Assembly (NCBI GenBank): GCA_001603765.1
Contig: LUZV01000002.1
Coordinates: 1-17,062, forward strand
DNA: 17,062 nucleotides
Direction: 5' to 3'
Source: Anaerolineales bacterium Chloro_02
GTDB taxonomy: Bacteria > Chloroflexota > Anaerolineae > Anaerolineales > Anaerolineaceae
Part shown: positions 14,192 through 17,062 of the stretch, in pieces
Layout of the letters: every line of letters starts with the position of its first letter
Numbering within the stretch: the first letter of the stretch is position 1
Made by a program: the position numbers and the translations under genes
The notes under the pieces: model-generated
The model's database searches: none
Seen by the model: only the letters and a program-made list of their open reading frames with translations
What the model was told of the DNA's origin: nothing

Positions 14192-14205
14192 CGCTTATCG
14201 AAGCG
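14192..14205. other. Short hairpin in the CHAD/CorA convergent spacer
   Basis: CGCTT (14192-14196) and AAGCG (14201-14205) form a 5-bp stem with a 4-base loop, 2 bases after the CHAD stop and about 24 bases after the corA stop. It folds on either strand. There is no T-run on either side, so termination is uncertain. Confidence 0.35.
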
Positions 14206-14228
14206 AAAGTGTTAGCCTTGCTGCTGGG

Positions 14229-15278
14229 TTATTCGTCGCCCGGCAAATTCCGTTCCATGCGGCGCAACAGGATAAGATTTATCACCGCGACTATCACCAT
14301 CAGTATAGTTAAAATCAGATAACCTTTTTGCCAGTTTTCCTGCCCGACCATCATCGTGAATTCCGACATGCCCCCGACACCTGAAATGAGCGTGAGCGGC
14401 ATAAAGATGCTGCTGATGATCGTCAACCGCCGCATGATCGCGTTTGTGCGATTGGAAGTGGCAGCCATGCGGTTGCTGATTAGCGACAGGTGAATTTCCA
14501 TCAGGCTTGTCACCTGATCTCGCGCGGTTTCTGCAATTTCGTAGTAGCGGGAGAGATGATCATATACATCCCGGAAAAAGACCAAAGATTTCTCAGCAAC
14601 AAACGGGCTGTCTTGCCTGATCAGTTTGCTGATCACTTCCCGTTCATAAAAAACGGATTTTCGGATGGTCATCAGGTCGCGCCTTGAATCCATTAGCCGT
14701 GAAAGGTCAAAGTCTGGCGCGCCGCTTAAGATTGCGTCTTCGTCGTCATCGAGCTTGGTTTCTATTCGATCAATTGCCTGAAATTTTCGATCCACCACGA
14801 TGTCGACCAACTGATGCAGCATAAAAGAGGGTCCGTTTTTGACCTTTTGCGCTTCACGTTCCACCAGGCGCTCAATGCCCTGTAGCAAGGGTCGCCCCTG
14901 GCTATCGTGGCGGGTGATACTGACAACAAAATCATTGCCGATTGCCAGATCAAGCTCATGAGCCAGTAATTCTTCGGCTGTGCTTTCAAAGACGTTGAAG
15001 ATCATGAAAGAATAACTCGAAAACAAATCCAATTTTGGCAATTGGTCGGCATTGAGGCTGTCTTCGATACTTAATGGATGGAAGTTGAGCTCAGTGATCA
15101 GCGGCTGAAGCTCCTCCTTGGTTGGGTCGCAATAATCCAACCACATATATCCCCCAGCCTTCACCGCTCTCATGGCGTCGTGGATGGAAGAAACGACTGA
15201 AAGTTCACCGACCGGATTGATGTAGAAAAAGCGAGAATATGAGGTTTTTTCTGTGGTTGGTTGGTTGAGATCAGTCAT
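14229..15278 (-). CDS. corA: CorA-family divalent metal transporter with GMS in place of GMN
   Basis: A 349-residue CorA-family protein: a cytoplasmic domain (1-~285) and two C-terminal membrane helices (about 287-302 and 316-337). The long acidic helix region and MAATSNRTNAIMRRLTIISSIFMPLTLISG stretch before the first helix are typical. The signature loop, normally GMN, reads GMS (residues 303-305; complement of 14364-14372). In CorA the Asn helps form the selectivity filter, so ion specificity or activity may differ; GMN variants exist within the wider family. The protein forms pentamers in the inner membrane by family precedent. The start at 15278 overlaps the 3' end of the glycosyltransferase gene by 8 bases. 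An AGGAGG lies upstream at 15300-15295, about 16 bases from the ATG, rather far. Substrate could be Mg, Co or Zn. Confidence 0.88.
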   Translation of the reverse strand: MTDLNQPTTEKTSYSRFFYINPVGELSVVSSIHDAMRAVKAGGYMWLDYCDPTKEELQPLITELNFHPLSIEDSLNADQLPKLDLFSSYSFMIFNVFESTAEELLAHELDLAIGNDFVVSITRHDSQGRPLLQGIERLVEREAQKVKNGPSFMLHQLVDIVVDRKFQAIDRIETKLDDDEDAILSGAPDFDLSRLMDSRRDLMTIRKSVFYEREVISKLIRQDSPFVAEKSLVFFRDVYDHLSRYYEIAETARDQVTSLMEIHLSLISNRMAATSNRTNAIMRRLTIISSIFMPLTLISGVGGMSEFTMMVGQENWQKGYLILTILMVIVAVINLILLRRMERNLPGDE

Positions 15279-16281
15279 GGTTTACTCGTTTTAACCTCCT
15301 TGGCGCAAGTATTTTGACAAAAGGCGAAAGCGGGTTCCAGTCTAACAGCTTGGCAAACTGGAGCGATGAAAGCTTCCGTTCTGCTTGAACCGCTTTCCTT
15401 TTCTTGATCACATCCGGTAAGCCCCTCAAAGCGTCTCTTTTGCCTTTGTAAAGAGCGCTGCCGGCGGGCATAACAAGCCCCGCGCCCAGATAGAGCAGAT
15501 TGTAAAACAAATGAACCGGAAGCAGCAGAAAAAACAAAAATCCGGGCATATTCTTAACAAACGTCCAGACCAGGTTTCGCTGCCCGTAGTAGGTTGAGAA
15601 GTCGCTCCGATAGCCGGTGCTGCCTGAGCCAACATGGCGCACGACCGCGTCTGGTAAATACAAAAAGGGATATCCAGCTAATTGCAGCCGCAAATCGAGG
15701 TCGAGGTCCTCCATGTACGCGAAGAAATCCTCATCAAATCCGCCAACTTGCGCGAATGCGGCGCGCGGATACGCTGAGGCGGCGGCGCAAGCGCTCATCA
15801 CGCGGCGCGGAAAACGCGCGCTTTTGACAGCTGGCTGATTGTGGTTTTTCCGCCAGGCTAAGCCGCTGGCATGGTAAACGTTCCACTCCCCATCCAGCAA
15901 ATCCGGATTGTCTGCCCGCAGAAGGCGCGAAGCGAAACAGGACCCCGGGTAGCTCTGGGCTGCCTGGTGCAGCGTGGCGAGCCAATCGGGCTGAGGGAAG
16001 GCATCGGCGTTTAGCAACACCAGGTATGACCCTTGCGCCCGCGAGGCAGCCAAATTATTGCCGCCAGCGAAACCGAGATTAGTCTCAGAACGCATCATTT
16101 GGATGGCGAGATCATGATAGCGATCCAAAACCGCCTGATCAGGCGGTTTATCCGATCCGTTGTCCAGCAGGATGACTTCAAAATCCTTAAAAGTTTGAGC
16201 TTGTAGCGACTGCAAACATTGCAGCAAGTATTGTTCACTCTGCCAGAAAAGGATCAGGATTGAGAAGTAAGGCTTGCTCAT
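15271..16281 (-). CDS. Family 2 (GT-A fold) glycosyltransferase
   Basis: A 336-residue protein with a GT2 domain. The nucleotide-sugar region has VILLDNGS (36-43) and ETNLGFAGGNN (66-76); the metal-binding DXD-like motif is LLNADAF (89-95), and the catalytic-base region is YMEDLDLDLRL (189-199). This resembles rhamnosyl- or other dTDP/UDP-sugar transferases for surface polysaccharides. A hydrophobic stretch (about 247-273) is likely membrane-associated and the C-terminus is basic. I start it at ATG 16281; the frame extends to a TTG at 16305, inside the TATAAT promoter. The 3' end overlaps the corA start by 8 bases, so the two genes are probably one transcript. The acceptor is unknown. Confidence 0.87.
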   Translation of the reverse strand: MSKPYFSILILFWQSEQYLLQCLQSLQAQTFKDFEVILLDNGSDKPPDQAVLDRYHDLAIQMMRSETNLGFAGGNNLAASRAQGSYLVLLNADAFPQPDWLATLHQAAQSYPGSCFASRLLRADNPDLLDGEWNVYHASGLAWRKNHNQPAVKSARFPRRVMSACAAASAYPRAAFAQVGGFDEDFFAYMEDLDLDLRLQLAGYPFLYLPDAVVRHVGSGSTGYRSDFSTYYGQRNLVWTFVKNMPGFLFFLLLPVHLFYNLLYLGAGLVMPAGSALYKGKRDALRGLPDVIKKRKAVQAERKLSSLQFAKLLDWNPLSPFVKILAPRRLKRVNHD

Positions 16282-16304
16282 TTTATTTCCATCGAAACAA
16301 GTCA

Positions 16305-16310
16305 ATTATA
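16305..16310 (-). promoter_or_regulatory. -10 element for the glycosyltransferase-corA operon
   Basis: TATAAT on the minus strand (16310-16305), 23 bases before the ATG at 16281. The -35 position (GTGCAT at 16333-16328) fits poorly. Confidence 0.45.
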
Positions 16311-16337
16311 GTTTAGGAAATTGGGATATGCACGGGA

Positions 16338-16366
16338 TTGAATGCGTGCGGGCAGTCCTGTATAAT
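16338..16366 (+). promoter_or_regulatory. Promoter of the rhodanese gene
   Basis: TTGAAT (16338-16343) and a perfect TATAAT (16361-16366) are separated by exactly 17 bases, an excellent fit to the housekeeping sigma consensus. The ATG at 16399 is 32 bases downstream. It is divergent from the glycosyltransferase promoter. Confidence 0.72.
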
Positions 16367-16398
16367 TTTCGAAATTTCAAAACACGGGACGGAAATTT

Positions 16399-16902
16399 AT
16401 GGCAAATTCGAAGCGAGCCAACCAAAAGAAAACCAGCAAAGCCCCAGCCAGATCCCAGGGCAAAGCTGAAAGTGACAAAAAATCCACTATGCCAATCTGG
16501 GGATGGGTCTTAATCGTAATAGCAGTTGTTGTTGGAGGTTATTTGCTCATTCAAAAAGCCACACAGGAACTTTCCCGCGCGGATCGGCTGCCGCTGGAGA
16601 TCAGCGCCGCCGAAGCTGCCAAACTTGACCAAAACGAATGGTTCTTTTTAGACGTCCGCGAACCAGACGAATGGGAACAAGGTCACATCTCATATGCCAC
16701 TTTGATCCCTCTTGGTCAGCTGACTTCCCGCCTGTCTGAGATACCTAAAGATAAGAACATTGTTGTGGTTTGTCGCTCAGGCAACCGAAGTGCCGTTGGG
16801 CGCGATCAGTTACTGGAAGCGGGCTTCAAATATGTCACGAGCATGGCAGGCGGTATGAAACAATGGCGAACCCAAGGGAGCATGGTAGTCACCGGTCCAT
16901 GA
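16399..16902 (+). CDS. Membrane-anchored single-domain rhodanese
   Basis: A 167-residue protein: a Lys/Arg/Ser-rich N-terminus (1-30), one membrane helix (about 32-51, WGWVLIVIAVVVGGYLLI), then a rhodanese domain (about 66-165). The active-site loop is CRSGNRS at 125-131 with Cys125 as the persulfide-forming nucleophile. FLDVREPDEWEQGHI (83-97, Asp85) and AGGMKQW (150-156) are standard rhodanese elements. The basic N-terminus predicts that the domain lies outside the membrane, which would suit handling of extracellular or periplasm-like sulfur species or a redox role; this is inference. The promoter at 16338-16366 is its own, so it is likely monocistronic. The window's suf operon also handles sulfur, but nothing physically links the two. 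Confidence 0.9.
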   Translation: MANSKRANQKKTSKAPARSQGKAESDKKSTMPIWGWVLIVIAVVVGGYLLIQKATQELSRADRLPLEISAAEAAKLDQNEWFFLDVREPDEWEQGHISYATLIPLGQLTSRLSEIPKDKNIVVVCRSGNRSAVGRDQLLEAGFKYVTSMAGGMKQWRTQGSMVVTGP

Positions 16903-16907
16903 GGACC
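16894..16907 (+). other. Hairpin with the rhodanese stop codon in its loop
   Basis: GGTCC (16894-16898) and GGACC (16903-16907) form a perfect 5-bp stem whose 4-base loop ATGA contains the TGA stop (16900-16902). Confidence 0.4.
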
Positions 16908-16933
16908 CCACCTGCTAATTTATCGTGTTAGAT

Positions 16934-16958
16934 TTGCCCTATAGAACCGGGCAATTTT
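16934..16958 (+). terminator. Candidate intrinsic terminator after the rhodanese gene
   Basis: TTGCCC (16934-16939) and GGGCAA (16949-16954) form a 6-bp stem with a 9-base loop, followed by TTTT (16955-16958). The remaining 16959-17062 is AT-rich and shows no gene or site I can support. Confidence 0.6.
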
Positions 16959-17062
16959 AATTCGAATAATTAACTGCATAACTATTTATGAATTGATAAG
17001 CATCGAACAAGTATATTAATCTTGTTAATTCCTCCTTTAATCCGTACAACCTCTTCTTGACT

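Noticed and set aside
16282..16305. TTG start at 16305 for the glycosyltransferase
   Set aside because: It overlaps the minus-strand TATAAT; the GT2 fold begins normally from ATG 16281.
1..17062. CRISPR array, tRNA, rRNA, insertion sequence or phage attachment site
   Set aside because: I saw no regularly spaced repeats, no cloverleaf with a CCA-proximal arm, no transposase-like product, and no terminal inverted repeats flanked by duplications.

Overview
The window looks like chromosomal DNA from a member of the Chloroflexota, most likely class Anaerolineae. This is inferred from three gene features: exported proteins with a one-helix anchor and a Thr/Pro-rich linker of the 'TLTAMAPTATAT' style, tandem thymidylate-kinase-like genes followed by a CHAD gene, and a SufS-SufE-ferredoxin cluster. 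Base composition is moderate in GC and fairly even. I see no tRNA, rRNA, CRISPR array, insertion sequence or phage gene. The organism assignment comes from gene style, not from a marker gene.

Layout. (1) 1-1299, plus strand: the 3' part of a macro-domain protein with a helix-turn-helix-like C-terminal domain (cut by the window edge), then a stand-alone von Willebrand A protein whose ribosome binding site lies in a perfect hairpin. (2) 1422-1736, minus: a small FmdB-type zinc-ribbon protein with a clear terminator. (3) 1908-6801, plus: three tandem paralogous membrane-anchored C39-like cysteine peptidases with C-terminal TPR-like repeats, then a SAM-dependent methyltransferase. (4) 6925-9102, minus: a sufS-sufE-ferredoxin operon. 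(5) 9325-11468, plus: a PhoB/PhoR-type two-component pair. (6) 11651-14189, plus: two overlapping thymidylate-kinase-like genes, an intrinsic terminator, and a CHAD gene. (7) 14229-16281, minus: a family-2 glycosyltransferase overlapping a CorA-family transporter gene. (8) 16399-16902, plus: a membrane-anchored single-domain rhodanese.

How genes may work together. SufS and SufE mobilise sulfur from cysteine for Fe-S assembly, and the linked ferredoxin-like protein is an Fe-S protein. The macro-HTH plus vWA pair looks like part of a stress or ADP-ribose signalling module that continues upstream of the window. The three C39-like enzymes probably act outside the membrane on an unknown substrate. 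The most intriguing block is 9325-14189: a phosphate-type two-component system, a catalytic plus apparently degenerate thymidylate-kinase-like pair that lacks the dTMP-kinase substrate motif, and a CHAD protein (a domain known to bind polyphosphate). I infer a possible phosphate or polyphosphate theme there, but nothing in the sequence proves it.

Non-coding stretches are short. Several hold recognisable promoters (near 1766, 1892, 4631, 9265, 11579, 16305 and 16361), terminators, or compact hairpins at or beside stop codons.
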